Positions 17,335 through 26,059 of a stretch of 57,704 bases of DNA are shown here, in pieces. The notes beneath the pieces were generated by a model. The model worked only from the letters and a program-made list of their open reading frames with translations, was not told the DNA's origin and searched no databases. A program made the translations under genes and the position numbers. Each line of letters starts with the position of its first letter. The stretch's first letter is position 1. Source of the DNA: Ruminococcus sp. YE71. Its GTDB lineage: Bacteria > Bacillota > Clostridia > Oscillospirales > Ruminococcaceae. The DNA is taken from NCBI RefSeq assembly GCF_900119155.1, contig NZ_FPIR01000022.1:1-57704 (forward strand), written 5' to 3'.

Positions 17335-18342
17335 ATGACTGCACAGACAAAAAACACAAAAGATAAGAATTTCCAATGGATCTCGACGCTGAGGGGCTTT
17401 GCGGCGCTGCTGGTTTTCACGGCGCATCTGCCGATACCCTTCCCGCATACGGTGAGCTTCGCCATCGGAAGGACGGGCGTTGCGCTGTTCTTCCTCATCA
17501 CGGGGTACCTCGCCGTTTCGTCGAGGAAAAGGCGTTCGAGGAAGCAGTACCTTTTTAACCGCTTCGTGAGGATGTATCCCGTTTTCTGGCTGATACTCAT
17601 CGCGACCTACGTGGTGAAGATACTCGCCTGGAACGCAGGATTCATGAATTATCTCAGGGATCTTGTGCTGAACATGACGCTGTTCAACGAGTTTCTCGGT
17701 ACCGACTGCATCATCGGCACGAGCTGGATGATGCCCATTCAGGTCTGCTTTTTCCTGATGCTGACGGTGCTTCCCGCCGATTTCTTCGACGGGGACGGAA
17801 CGAACAAGCTGCGCAGGGCTGACGTCCTGTTTCTCGCAGGGTGCGGTTTTACCCTCGCGTTATCGGTGCTGAGGTTCGTCACACACAAGAATATGCCGAC
17901 GGCTTTCGGACTGCTGATACTCTTATCGCTCATCGGATTGCAGTACCGCGACTGCGGCGATGTCAGGGGCATTTCAAAGCACCTTATCGTTTTCGCGGTG
18001 ACATTCATCCCGAGCGTGATACTCTCCTACAGGAGCGAGGCTGTGGGCTACATCGCCGCCTACGCCGCAGGTATCCTGCTGTTCATCCTGGCGGACAGGT
18101 CCAGCGTTTCGGTGGAAACCATGAACAGGCTCGGAAGTGTCGGGTTCTCGTTCTTTCTGGCGGCGGACATCCCGCACATCCTGCTCGAAAAGGTTTTCGA
18201 CCCGAACGATTCGGCTGCAAAGCTCATCGTGTTCATAATCATAAAATTCGCGGCAAGTCTGGCTCTCGCTTATCTGCTGACAAGATTCGTCGAGGAGCCG
18301 ATGCTAAAAAAGGCTAAGGGAATTGAGTCAAAGCTCAAATAA
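17335..18342 (+). CDS. Membrane acyltransferase, family 3 (OafA/YrhL type)
   Basis: A 335-residue protein with about ten membrane helices. The N-terminal motif STLRGFAALLVFTAHLPI has the R-G and the catalytic-type histidine expected in this family, and FNRFVRMYPVFWL matches the conserved RxxRxxP-like segment. Such enzymes O-acetylate or succinylate sugars of surface polysaccharides. It is divergent from the main cluster and shares a transcript with the glycosyltransferase at 18362. A purine-rich AAGGAGAATAAGGGG lies directly upstream. Confidence 0.87.
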   Translation: MTAQTKNTKDKNFQWISTLRGFAALLVFTAHLPIPFPHTVSFAIGRTGVALFFLITGYLAVSSRKRRSRKQYLFNRFVRMYPVFWLILIATYVVKILAWNAGFMNYLRDLVLNMTLFNEFLGTDCIIGTSWMMPIQVCFFLMLTVLPADFFDGDGTNKLRRADVLFLAGCGFTLALSVLRFVTHKNMPTAFGLLILLSLIGLQYRDCGDVRGISKHLIVFAVTFIPSVILSYRSEAVGYIAAYAAGILLFILADRSSVSVETMNRLGSVGFSFFLAADIPHILLEKVFDPNDSAAKLIVFIIIKFAASLALAYLLTRFVEEPMLKKAKGIESKLK

Positions 18343-18361
18343 CATTCTGGAGGCAATAGAA

Positions 18362-19516
18362 TTGAAGAAGATCTTGCATATATCGAAGTACTATTTCCCG
18401 TTCATCGGCGGCGTCGAAGAGGTCGCGGCGGACATCACAGCCGCACTCAAAGGGGAAGAGTATCAGCAGAAGATAATCTGCTTCAACGAGGATTCGACCA
18501 CCGACGGCGTCACCACCCACAGGGGCGAGACCGTTCACGACATGATCGACGGCGTCGAGGTGATACGCTGCGGAACGGCGGTAAAGCTGGCTTCGCAGGC
18601 GCTTTCGGTGACCTACTTCAACGAGCTGAAAAAGGTCATGGAGAGCTACAGACCCGACATCGTCGTGTTCCACTACCCGAATCCCTTTGTGTCGCAGATG
18701 CTTCTGATGTACAAAAAAATGGACTTCAAGCTGGTGGTCTACTGGCATCTTGACATCACAAAGCAGAAGGTGCTCTCGAAATTCTTCTATATGCAGAATA
18801 TCGAACTGCTGAAAAGGGCGGACAAGGTCATCGCCACCAGCCCGAATTACATCAAGGGCAGCCCGTTCCTCACACGTTTCAGGGACAAGTGTACGGTAAT
18901 ACCCAACTGCATCAACAACGAGCGTCTGAAAGTGACACCCGAGATCGAAAAACTGGCGCATAAGATCCGCAACAAGTACAAGGGCAAGATCATCTGCTTC
19001 GGACTGGGCAGGCACATCCCCTACAAGGGCTTCATCAAGCTGGTGGAGGCGAGCAGGTATCTCGACGACAGGTTCGCGATCCTCATCGGCGGCAAGGGCG
19101 AGCTGACAGGTTCGCTGATAAAGGAAGCTTCCGGCGACAGCAAGGTGCATTTTCTCGGAAAGATCAGCGATTCCGAGCTTATCGCCTGCCTGCTGGCGTG
19201 CGATGTTTTCTGTTTCCCGTCCATAACGAAGAACGAGGCTTTCGGTATCGCGCTGGCTGAGGGTATGTACTTCGGCAAGCCTGCGGTAACGTTCACCATC
19301 GAAGGAAGCGGCGTGAACTACGTCAACGTCAAGGACGTGACGGGTCTTGAGTGCCCAAACTCCGACAGCCGCGCCTACGCAAAGGCTCTCGAAAAGCTGG
19401 CGTCCGACCCCGAGCTGAGAGAAAAGCTCGGAAACGCAGGCAGAGAGCGCGTCCTCGAAAACTTCACCTACGACCGTTTCCGCACCCGCATCATCGACAT
19501 GATCGAGGCGCTTTGA
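18362..19516 (+). CDS. Family 4 glycosyltransferase
   Basis: A 384-residue GT-B enzyme. KKILHISKYYFPFIGGVEEV is the N-terminal acceptor domain with the usual GG-E signature. GKIICFGLGRHIPYKGF starts the donor domain and FPSITKNEAFGIALAEGMYFG holds the EX7E motif. A TTG start at 18362 is preferred: CTGGAGG lies eight bases upstream. The frame also contains an earlier TTG at 18323 overlapping the acyltransferase gene, without such a site. Followed by a plus-strand terminator at 19725-19755. Probably adds a sugar to the same polysaccharide. Confidence 0.86.
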   Translation: MKKILHISKYYFPFIGGVEEVAADITAALKGEEYQQKIICFNEDSTTDGVTTHRGETVHDMIDGVEVIRCGTAVKLASQALSVTYFNELKKVMESYRPDIVVFHYPNPFVSQMLLMYKKMDFKLVVYWHLDITKQKVLSKFFYMQNIELLKRADKVIATSPNYIKGSPFLTRFRDKCTVIPNCINNERLKVTPEIEKLAHKIRNKYKGKIICFGLGRHIPYKGFIKLVEASRYLDDRFAILIGGKGELTGSLIKEASGDSKVHFLGKISDSELIACLLACDVFCFPSITKNEAFGIALAEGMYFGKPAVTFTIEGSGVNYVNVKDVTGLECPNSDSRAYAKALEKLASDPELREKLGNAGRERVLENFTYDRFRTRIIDMIEAL

Positions 19517-19523
19517 GCTTTCG

Positions 19524-19665
19524 TGAGTGCGGGTTTGAACTGAGGGAAACCTTTCTGAAGAAAAGTTCTCCCCTTGCCGTGCGCAGCTAAGGCGGCCCCC
19601 TTTCCAAAGCCTTTAAATATGGCGAACTTTGATAGGAAGGGGAAGATAGGCTCTCGACACTTATG
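19524..19665 (+). repeat. Copy D of the dispersed intergenic repeat (truncated)
   Basis: It begins TGAGTGCGGGTTT, then GAGGGAAACCTTTCTGAAG and TTCTCCCC, then CCCCCTTTCCAAAGCC, TTTAAATATG and GATAGGCTCTCGACA, matching copies A and B. It carries a short insert with GCCGTGCGCAGCTAAGGCGG, which is nearly the reverse complement of the 19-bp tandem unit in copy A. It starts eight bases after the glycosyltransferase stop codon. Confidence 0.65.
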
Positions 19666-19724
19666 TAGGGGTGAGCATCGCTCGACTGCGCCCTTACACA
19701 AACGAATACTATGTTTGATTTTAA

Positions 19725-19755
19725 AGACATCTCCTGTGTGGGGGATGTCTTTTTT
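19725..19755 (+). terminator. Terminator of the acyltransferase/glycosyltransferase transcript
   Basis: AGACATCTCC pairs with GGGGATGTCT around a short loop, followed by five more T residues after the stem end. It is placed back to back with the minus-strand terminator at 19760-19793. Confidence 0.75.
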
Positions 19756-19759
19756 GTGC

Positions 19760-19793
19760 AAAAAAATCGGCAGCTCCCGAAGGAACTGCCGAT
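19760..19793 (-). terminator. Terminator of the first secreted-paralogue cassette
   Basis: On the minus strand ATCGGCAG...CTGCCGAT with a C(UUCG)G-type loop and a run of seven U residues. The hairpin core is almost the same as at 1704-1735. Confidence 0.8.
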
Positions 19794-19822
19794 GTGATAT
19801 CCAATATTGAGCAGAGCTTTTA

Positions 19823-20977
19823 TCAGCCGGGGATAGTCATGGTGATAGCTCTTGCGTTGATGTTGCTGGTATCCCAGTTGCCGTTGATCTTAGCGCCAAC
19901 AACAACCTTGTAGGTACCTGCGGGAACGCCTGTTCTGCTGTAGGTCAGAACGTTGCCCTGAGCAAGGATCTTCCACTTGCCTGCGCTGTAGTAAGCTACG
20001 CAGTACTTATCAGCACCGTCAACAGCAGTCCAGTCAAGCTTGAATGCATTCTTGGAAGTGGTAGCGGTAGCTACAGGGTACTTGGAAGTGGACGAAGAAG
20101 TGCTGATAGCAGCAGTTACAGGGGTGGTACCGTAAACGATATCGCCGCTGATGTTGTCGCCTGTCAGGGAAGCAGTCTCAAGAGCAAGGGTAACCTTGGA
20201 GCCTTCGTACTTAGCGCCGTCCTTAACGGTCAGAACGAAAGTACCGAAGAGGTTGTCAGAACCGATCACTGCGGGAGTATTAGCATTGAAGAGAGCGTTC
20301 TTGTACTCGCCCTTGCTTGCAATGAAGTTGTCAAGACCGCTGAGACCGCTTACTGCGTTGTTGAACGAAACGCCGCTGAATACGTTGGTGTCAACCTTCA
20401 AAGAAAGGGTAACAGCCGAGATCTGCTGGCTGATGCAGCCGGTCAGATAGAAAGGAACGTAAACCTTTGTAGTGTTGCCGGAAGTCTTAACGGTGGCAGT
20501 ACCGAGCTTGGACTTTACAGCTGTAGCGCTTACAGTTCTCATCGGGGTAGAAGTCTTTGCACCGGTGGACTTGTTTACCTTTACAGCGTAGATGTGAGCG
20601 CCATCGAGGTTCTGAGTCATCTTGATGCTTACCTTCTTGGTTGTGTAGTTCATCTTGGTCCAGTTGAACTTGCTGATATCATTGGTGCCCTTTACCTTAT
20701 CGGTGCTGTAGTACCACTCATAGGTAAAGCCGTCAGTGCCGTACTGCTTATCCTCTTTGCCGAGAGTAACTTCCATTGTGAAAGTGTCGCCTACTGCGCA
20801 GTAAAGATCGCCGGTGAAATAAGTACCGGAGTACTGGAAATCTTCAGCAGCGCTTGCTACGATGCCGTTTGTTACATTAGCGAATGCAGCGGGAGCTACT
20901 GTTGCAGCAGCAGAACCAACGATAGCCATTGCGCTAAGAACTGCGGCGGTCTTACCAGCCATTTTTGTCATTCTCAT
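19823..20977 (-). CDS. Secreted Ig-like/cohesin-like/FN3-like protein, paralogue 1
   Basis: A 384-residue exported protein: signal peptide (residues 1-44, MRMTKMAGKTAAVLSAMAIV then an Ala-rich stretch), an Ig-like domain (about 46-155, with YEWYYSTDKVKGTN), a cohesin-like beta domain (about 160-290, with VYVPFYLTG and FGTFVLTVKDG) and an FN3-like C-terminal domain (about 305-384, with FKLDWTAVDGADKYCVAYY). Assignment of the middle domain is by pattern of strands only. The start follows TGGAGG. It has its own promoter at 21107-21135 and terminator, and is a close paralogue of 21394-22548. Function unknown; probably surface or extracellular. Confidence 0.82.
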   Translation of the reverse strand: MRMTKMAGKTAAVLSAMAIVGSAAATVAPAAFANVTNGIVASAAEDFQYSGTYFTGDLYCAVGDTFTMEVTLGKEDKQYGTDGFTYEWYYSTDKVKGTNDISKFNWTKMNYTTKKVSIKMTQNLDGAHIYAVKVNKSTGAKTSTPMRTVSATAVKSKLGTATVKTSGNTTKVYVPFYLTGCISQQISAVTLSLKVDTNVFSGVSFNNAVSGLSGLDNFIASKGEYKNALFNANTPAVIGSDNLFGTFVLTVKDGAKYEGSKVTLALETASLTGDNISGDIVYGTTPVTAAISTSSSTSKYPVATATTSKNAFKLDWTAVDGADKYCVAYYSAGKWKILAQGNVLTYSRTGVPAGTYKVVVGAKINGNWDTSNINARAITMTIPG

Positions 20978-21106
20978 TAATTATGACCTCCATCTTTAAT
21001 ATTATAACATTATTATCGTGACAAATGCCATGCCGATAATACAAACTGACTCGATACGGGGCGGCGCACTACATGATAGTATCGTCCCCTCGTATGGATT
21101 GAATTC

Positions 21107-21135
21107 ATTATAACATTTATCTTAATCGGTTTCAA
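21107..21135 (-). promoter_or_regulatory. Sigma-A promoter of secreted paralogue 1
   Basis: Minus strand TTGAAA (21135-21130), 17-bp spacer, TATAAT (21112-21107). The leader to 20977 is about 120 bases and contains a GC-rich segment (21050-21095) with possible pairing of GAGGGGACGAT and ACGGGGCGG-like parts; no known riboswitch was recognised. Bases 21136-21328 are AT-rich with nothing seen. Confidence 0.78.
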
Positions 21136-21328
21136 TCGGGAAATCCCACAAACTTTGTGCATTATTTTTATGAGTCTGCTACAAAATATTTTTAAATTGT
21201 AAACCTTCGGTCGGATAATTCACCTTATCGGATAGACAAAATATTATATAGTTATTTTCCAGTAATCAATTATTGCAAAAATACATCATATATCACTCGA
21301 ATAAGCAATAAGTTTTGATATATCTGCA

Positions 21329-21363
21329 CAAAAAACCGACAGTTACAAAACGAAACTGTCGGT
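21329..21363 (-). terminator. Terminator of the second secreted-paralogue cassette
   Basis: Minus strand: ACCGACAGTT pairs with AACTGTCGGT around a nine-base loop, followed by six U residues (21334-21329). Confidence 0.8.
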
Positions 21364-21393
21364 CTTCCGTAATATTAAAAATTGGAGAGTCTT

Positions 21394-22548
21394 TTAGCCG
21401 GGGATAGTCAGGGTAACAGCTCTTGCGTTGATGTTGCTGGTATCCCATGCGCCGTTGATCTTAGCGCCAACGACTACCTTGTAGGTACCTGCGGGAACGC
21501 CTGTTCTGCTGTAGGTGAGAACGTTGCCCTGTGCGAGGAGCTTCCACTTGCCTGCGGTGTAGTATGCTACGCAGTACTTCTCAGCGCCGTCAACAGCAGT
21601 CCAGTCGAGCTTGAATGCGTTCTTAGCGGTCTTAGCAGTAACTACGGGATACTTGGAAGCAGAAGAAGCGGTGCTGATAGCCACGGATACGGGAGTAGTG
21701 CCGTATACGAGGTTGCCGCTGATGTCGTCGCCTGTCAGTATTGCACTCTCAAGGTCGAGATTCAGCTTGGAACCCTGATACTTAGCGCCGTCCTTTACAG
21801 TGAGAACGAACTCACCGATAAGGTTATCGGAACCTACGGTAGCAGGAGTGGTAGCATTGAAGATCGAGTTTCTGTACTCGCCTGTGCTTGCGATATAGTT
21901 GTCAATACCGCTGAAGCCGCTTACAGCAGAATCGAACTCAACATCCTCGAATACATCCTTGTCAACTGTCAGGGAGATGGTCAGAGCGGAGATCTGCTGA
22001 TCGATAAGGCCGCTCAGCTTGAAAGGAACGGTAACATAGGTCTTTCCGTCAACGGTCTCAACGGAAGCGGTGCCGAGCTGAGAAGTTACTGCCTTGCAGC
22101 AAACGGTTCTCATCGGGGTCTCGGTCCTCTCGCCTGTAGCCTTGTTGATCTTGACAGCGTAGATGTGAGCGCCGTTCAGGGACTCGCTCATCTTTATGCT
22201 TACCTTCTTGGTGGTGTAAGGGAGCTTGGTCCAGTTGAACTTGCTGATGATGTTGGTGCCTGTAACCTTATCAGTGCTGTAGTACCACTCATAGGTGAAA
22301 CCGTCAAGGCCGTACTCCTTGTCCTGAGAGCCGAGAGTTACTTCCATCTCGAAATTCTGTCCTGCTGCGCAGTACAGGTCACCTGTGAAATAAGTACCCT
22401 TGTACTGGAAATCCTCCATAGCGCTTGCAACGATGCCCGTGTCGAGCTTTGCGAAAGCTGCGGGAGCTGCTACTGCGGTCGCGGAACCGATGATCGCCAT
22501 AGCGCTGAGAACTGCTGCACACTTGCCTGCCATTTTTGCCATCTTCAT
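21394..22548 (-). CDS. Secreted Ig-like/cohesin-like/FN3-like protein, paralogue 2
   Basis: A 384-residue paralogue of 19823-20977 with the same domain order: signal peptide (MKMAKMAGKCAAVLSAM and an Ala-rich tail), Ig-like domain (YEWYYSTDKVTGTN), cohesin-like middle (VTVPFKLSG, IGEFVLTVKDG) and FN3-like end (FKLDWTAVDGAEKYCVAYY). The two end in the same TIPG. The ATG at 22548 was chosen because GGAGG lies eight bases upstream; another in-frame ATG is five codons earlier. The two proteins differ mostly in the middle domain and in charge. No anchor motif is visible, so it is likely released or held by its domains. Confidence 0.82.
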   Translation of the reverse strand: MKMAKMAGKCAAVLSAMAIIGSATAVAAPAAFAKLDTGIVASAMEDFQYKGTYFTGDLYCAAGQNFEMEVTLGSQDKEYGLDGFTYEWYYSTDKVTGTNIISKFNWTKLPYTTKKVSIKMSESLNGAHIYAVKINKATGERTETPMRTVCCKAVTSQLGTASVETVDGKTYVTVPFKLSGLIDQQISALTISLTVDKDVFEDVEFDSAVSGFSGIDNYIASTGEYRNSIFNATTPATVGSDNLIGEFVLTVKDGAKYQGSKLNLDLESAILTGDDISGNLVYGTTPVSVAISTASSASKYPVVTAKTAKNAFKLDWTAVDGAEKYCVAYYTAGKWKLLAQGNVLTYSRTGVPAGTYKVVVGAKINGAWDTSNINARAVTLTIPG

Positions 22549-22685
22549 TGTCAAAACCTCCATTTAAAAAACAATGTTTTTACCGAGGGCGTTCCCCGAT
22601 ACATTATGCGTAGACCGATGACGGGCGATGCGGCGTGTACTGTTTTTTGCTGTATTTACCGTCTCATCCGTAATCGGTTGACAAC

Positions 22686-22714
22686 ATTATAGCACCAAAC
22701 TTAAACGTTTGCAA
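22686..22714 (-). promoter_or_regulatory. Sigma-A promoter of secreted paralogue 2
   Basis: Minus strand TTGCAA (22714-22709), 17-bp spacer, TATAAT (22691-22686). Leader about 130 bases. Confidence 0.75.
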
Positions 22715-23046
22715 CAGGAATTTTTAACAAACTTTACATATTCATTTTGTGGATATTAAATAATTTATATTTATATAAGATAATCATGTTAACATTGTAC
22801 CATAGTCTTTTGCTAAAATCTTAAAACTTATCCAAATATTCATATTAGCAAAAATCATTCTTGCAGTATATTGGAGAGTTTTACACCTGCGTTTGCAAAG
22901 CGTCAGAATGCGCAAATAAGATAAATGAGCGAATATTGTTCAATAATTGCTATCAGGTCATTAGGCAGTGATTTAATTTTATTATATATACACCATAAAT
23001 AAACTCATCCACAGGCACTTCACCGCCCTGTTTTTTTCCGCACAAA
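22715..23046. other. AT-rich intergenic stretch without a visible gene
   Basis: About 330 bases of AT-rich sequence between the paralogue 2 promoter and the third cassette's hairpin. No open frame with a ribosome site, hairpin with U-tract, or repeat was recognised. Confidence 0.5.
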
Positions 23047-23088
23047 ATGAAAGAACAGCAGTCCCCGAAGAAACTGCTGTTCTTTCAT
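23047..23088 (-). terminator. Strong hairpin ending the third cassette
   Basis: A 16-bp perfect stem (ATGAAAGAACAGCAGT with ACTGCTGTTCTTTCAT) around a loop that on the minus strand contains C(UUCG)G, as in the terminators at 1704 and 19760. The run of U residues after it is only four long, so termination strength is uncertain. Confidence 0.6.
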
Positions 23089-23185
23089 CAATTTAACATT
23101 GATTATTAAAATGGAGTGTCTGGTTAGCTTTTTCAGGCGACAGCGCCTATACCACCGCCGCTGTCTTTGGTCTTGTTTACCGACC
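23047..23185 (-). ncRNA. Candidate small RNA or decayed cassette (promoter to hairpin, no large ORF)
   Basis: On the minus strand a perfect-spacing promoter (23192-23220) is followed by only about 140 bases and then a 16-bp perfect hairpin. Inside, GACAGCG pairs with CGCTGTC around a G-rich loop (near 23131-23158), and there is no ribosome site with a start codon. The -35 flank resembles that of the secreted paralogue 1 cassette (TTTCAATCGG on the plus strand in both). It may be a small RNA or what is left after loss of a third paralogue. A short frame ending SGGGIGAVA exists but lacks a convincing start. Confidence 0.4.
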
Positions 23186-23191
23186 TACTAA

Positions 23192-23220
23192 ATTATATCA
23201 CGAATACAGAACGGTTTCAA
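23192..23220 (-). promoter_or_regulatory. Promoter of the third, empty cassette
   Basis: Minus strand TTGAAA (23220-23215), 17-bp spacer, TATAAT (23197-23192). Same hexamers and spacing as at 21107-21135. Bases 23221-23442 upstream hold nothing I can identify. Confidence 0.72.
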
Positions 23221-23442
23221 TCGGAAAAATAGCCAAACTTTATTTGAGGTTTTCGTCCTAATTGTACAATATGAGCTTTACCATGATTTTCCACCAGCGA
23301 TATTTATACCATATTTTTCATGCAAATTATGGTTTTTGAATATCTGGTTTGACCAAGTTCACCGCATCGCGGCACGGGGCTGATGCGGCTTTGATACGGT
23401 ATTTCTTCATTTTTTATGCTATTCTATTCCATAAAAAATAGG

Positions 23443-23472
23443 TTGACAAAAGCAGAGACAATATAGTATAAT
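23443..23472 (+). promoter_or_regulatory. Promoter of the dTDP-rhamnose operon
   Basis: TTGACA (23443-23448), 18-bp spacer, TATAAT (23467-23472). The spacer begins AAAGCAGAGA, nearly the same as the symporter promoter at 30913-30941. Leader about 90 bases. Confidence 0.82.
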
Positions 23473-23567
23473 AGGTTTTATAGGCAAAAATATCTGTTTT
23501 ATACAGAAGAAACGAAGAGTTTTTCAGGGACACTTCAATATACAGACGAGGAGATCAAGGTTTTCTT

Positions 23568-24455
23568 ATGAAAGGCATTATTTTAGCCGGCGGTTCCGGC
23601 ACAAGACTTTATCCGCTGACGATGGTTACGTCAAAGCAGCTCCTGCCCGTTTACGACAAGCCGATGGTCTACTATCCGCTTTCGACCCTCATGCTTGCGG
23701 GCATCAAGGACATACTCATAATCTCCACCCCCACCGACCTGCCTAACTTCGAGAGGCTTCTCGGCGACGGCTCGGAGTACGGTGTGAATCTTTCGTACAA
23801 GGTGCAGCCCTCCCCCGACGGACTGGCTCAGGCGTTCATTCTCGGCGAGGAGTTCATCGGTGACGACGCCTGCGCTATGGTGCTGGGCGACAACATCTTC
23901 TACGGCAACGGCTTTGGAACGCTTCTCCGTGCGGCTGTAAAGGACGCGGAGCAGAACAAGCGTGCGACGGTATTCGGCTACTACGTTCCCGACCCTGAGC
24001 GCTTCGGCGTGGTGGAGTTCAACGAGAACGGTCAGGCTATCTCCATCGAGGAAAAGCCTGCCGAGCCTAAGTCGAATTACGCGGTGACGGGGCTTTACTT
24101 CTACCCGCAGGGCGTGAGCGCTCGTGCGAATCAGGTCAGGCCTTCCGCCCGCGGCGAACTGGAGATAACCACCCTCAACGAGATGTACTTAGACGACGCT
24201 CTGCTGGACGTTCAGCTTCTGGGGCGTGGCTTTGCGTGGCTCGACACCGGCACGATGGACAGCCTTGCGGAAGCGACGAACTTCGTGCAGATGGTTCAGA
24301 ACCGTCAGGGCATCGAGATCTCCGCTCCCGAAGAGATAGCTTTCATCAACGGCTGGATAACCAAGGACGGGCTGATGAAGTCCGCCGAAAAATACGGAAA
24401 ATCCCCATACGGCGCACATCTGAAAAAGGTTGCCGAGGGCAGGATAAAATACTAA
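23568..24455 (+). CDS. rfbA: Glucose-1-phosphate thymidylyltransferase
   Basis: A 295-residue enzyme, standard length for RmlA. It makes dTDP-glucose from dTTP and glucose-1-phosphate, the first step of dTDP-L-rhamnose synthesis. The N-terminus [18 protein letters not shown] holds the pyrophosphorylase GGxGTRLxPLT motif, [15 protein letters not shown] the sugar-site lysine, and [10 protein letters not shown] the catalytic aspartate. It is the first gene of a four-gene operon (rfbA-C-B-D) with gaps of 12 and 11 bases and a final overlap. The product probably supplies the rhamnosyltransferase-like enzyme in the nearby polysaccharide cluster. Confidence 0.97.
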   Translation: MKGIILAGGSGTRLYPLTMVTSKQLLPVYDKPMVYYPLSTLMLAGIKDILIISTPTDLPNFERLLGDGSEYGVNLSYKVQPSPDGLAQAFILGEEFIGDDACAMVLGDNIFYGNGFGTLLRAAVKDAEQNKRATVFGYYVPDPERFGVVEFNENGQAISIEEKPAEPKSNYAVTGLYFYPQGVSARANQVRPSARGELEITTLNEMYLDDALLDVQLLGRGFAWLDTGTMDSLAEATNFVQMVQNRQGIEISAPEEIAFINGWITKDGLMKSAEKYGKSPYGAHLKKVAEGRIKY

Positions 24456-24467
24456 GGAGCGCGTGAA

Positions 24468-25019
24468 ATGGGCAATTTTACATTCAACGAGACCAAGATA
24501 AAGGGCGTTTACATAATCGATGTCAAGACCTTCGGCGACAACCGCGGCTACTTTATGGAGACCTACAAGGAGTCTGACTTCAAGGCGGCAGGACTTGACT
24601 ACAACTTCGTTCAGGACAACCAGTCCAGCTCCCGAAAGGGCGTTCTTCGCGGGCTTCACTTCCAGAAGACCCACCCGCAGGCTAAGCTTGTGCGGGTGCT
24701 GAAAGGCGAGGTCTTTGACGTGGCGGTCGATCTGCGAAAGGGCAGCGAGACCTACGGACAGTGGGTCGGCGCTCTGCTTTCGGACGAGAACCACAGGCAG
24801 TTCATGATTCCCCGCGGATTCGCCCACGGCTTCCTCGTGCTGAGCGACTACGCCGAGTTCACCTACAAGTGCGACGACGTCTACCACCCCGAGGACGAGG
24901 GCGGTATAATGTGGAACGACCCCGCCATCGGCATCGAATGGCCCGACGCGGGCGAGATAATCCTCAGCGAAAAGGACAAAGTCCACCCCTCGCTCAAAGA
25001 ATCCAAGATCGAATTTTAA
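24468..25019 (+). CDS. rfbC: dTDP-4-dehydrorhamnose 3,5-epimerase
   Basis: A 183-residue cupin-fold enzyme, full length. It epimerises dTDP-4-keto-6-deoxyglucose at C3 and C5. Landmarks are DNRGYFMETYKESDF, VQDNQSSSRKGVLRGLHFQ with the catalytic histidine in RGLHFQ, VFDVAVDLRKGS with the catalytic aspartate, and IPRGFAHGFLVLSD. It starts 12 bases after rfbA behind AAGGAG. Placing rfbC before rfbB is a common Firmicute order. Confidence 0.97.
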   Translation: MGNFTFNETKIKGVYIIDVKTFGDNRGYFMETYKESDFKAAGLDYNFVQDNQSSSRKGVLRGLHFQKTHPQAKLVRVLKGEVFDVAVDLRKGSETYGQWVGALLSDENHRQFMIPRGFAHGFLVLSDYAEFTYKCDDVYHPEDEGGIMWNDPAIGIEWPDAGEIILSEKDKVHPSLKESKIEF

Positions 25020-25030
25020 GGAGAATTAAC

Positions 25031-26059
25031 ATGACTATTTTTGTAACAGGCGGCGCAGGCTTCATCGGCTCGAACTTCGTGTTCCATATGCTCGACACCT
25101 ACCCCGACTACCGCATCGTGTGCCTTGACAAGCTGACCTATGCGGGCAATCTTTCTACCCTCGAACCCGTTATGCAGAATCCGAACTTCCGCTTCGTGAA
25201 GATCGACATCTGCGACCGCGAGGCGATCTACAAGCTCTTCGAGGAGGAAAAGCCGGATATCGTGGTCAATTTCGCGGCTGAATCGCACGTTGACCGTTCC
25301 ATCGAGAACCCCGAGATCTTCTTGCAGACCAACATTCTCGGCACACAGGTGCTGATGGACGCTTGCAGAAAGTACGGTATTCAGCGTTATCATCAGGTGT
25401 CCACCGACGAGGTATACGGCGACCTGCCGCTTGACCGTCCTGATCTGTTCTTCACGGAGGAGACCCCGATACACACCTCTTCGCCTTATTCTTCGTCGAA
25501 GGCTGGCGCTGATCTGCTGGTAATGGCTTACCACCGCACCTACGGTCTGCCTGTGACTATCAGCCGCTGCTCCAACAACTACGGACCCTATCACTTTCCA
25601 GAGAAGCTGATCCCGCTGATGATCGCAAACGCGCTGGCTGACAAGCCTCTGCCCGTTTACGGTGAGGGTCTGAACGTCCGCGACTGGCTGTACGTTGAGG
25701 ATCACTGCCGCGCAATCGACCTGATAATCCACAAGGGGCGCGTGGGCGAAGTGTACAACGTCGGCGGTCACAACGAGATGAAGAACATCGACATCGTGAA
25801 GCTGATCTGCAAGGAGCTCGGCAAGCCTGAGAGCCTAATCACCCACGTCGAGGACAGAAAGGGTCACGATATGCGCTACGCTATCGACCCGACCAAGATA
25901 CACAACGAGCTCGGCTGGCTGCCCGAGACCAAGTTCGCGGACGGCATCAAGAAGACCATCGACTGGTACCTGAACAACCGCGAGTGGTGGGAGACCATTA
26001 TCTCGGGCGAGTATCAGAACTACTACGAGAAAATGTACGGAAACAGAGGTACGGTGTGA
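25031..26059 (+). CDS. rfbB: dTDP-glucose 4,6-dehydratase
   Basis: A 342-residue short-chain dehydrogenase-type enzyme that makes dTDP-4-keto-6-deoxyglucose. TIFVTGGAGFIGSNFVFHML is the NAD-binding GxxGxxG, HQVSTDEVYGDL carries the catalytic T-D-E triad, and SPYSSSKAGADLLVMAYHRTY the YxxxK. The ATG at 25031 is chosen from AAGGAG eight bases upstream; the frame is open further upstream inside rfbC. The stop overlaps the rfbD start (TGATG), suggesting coupled translation. Confidence 0.97.
   Translation: MTIFVTGGAGFIGSNFVFHMLDTYPDYRIVCLDKLTYAGNLSTLEPVMQNPNFRFVKIDICDREAIYKLFEEEKPDIVVNFAAESHVDRSIENPEIFLQTNILGTQVLMDACRKYGIQRYHQVSTDEVYGDLPLDRPDLFFTEETPIHTSSPYSSSKAGADLLVMAYHRTYGLPVTISRCSNNYGPYHFPEKLIPLMIANALADKPLPVYGEGLNVRDWLYVEDHCRAIDLIIHKGRVGEVYNVGGHNEMKNIDIVKLICKELGKPESLITHVEDRKGHDMRYAIDPTKIHNELGWLPETKFADGIKKTIDWYLNNREWWETIISGEYQNYYEKMYGNRGTV

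Noticed and set aside
20978-21106. Riboswitch (for example c-di-GMP type) in the leader of secreted paralogue 1
   Set aside because: The 120-base GC-containing leader tempted a call, but I could not match a conserved core or the expected pairings.
23047-23185. Bacteriocin or lantibiotic precursor ending SGGGIGAVA
   Set aside because: The frame has no start codon with a ribosome site and no modification or export genes lie next to it.
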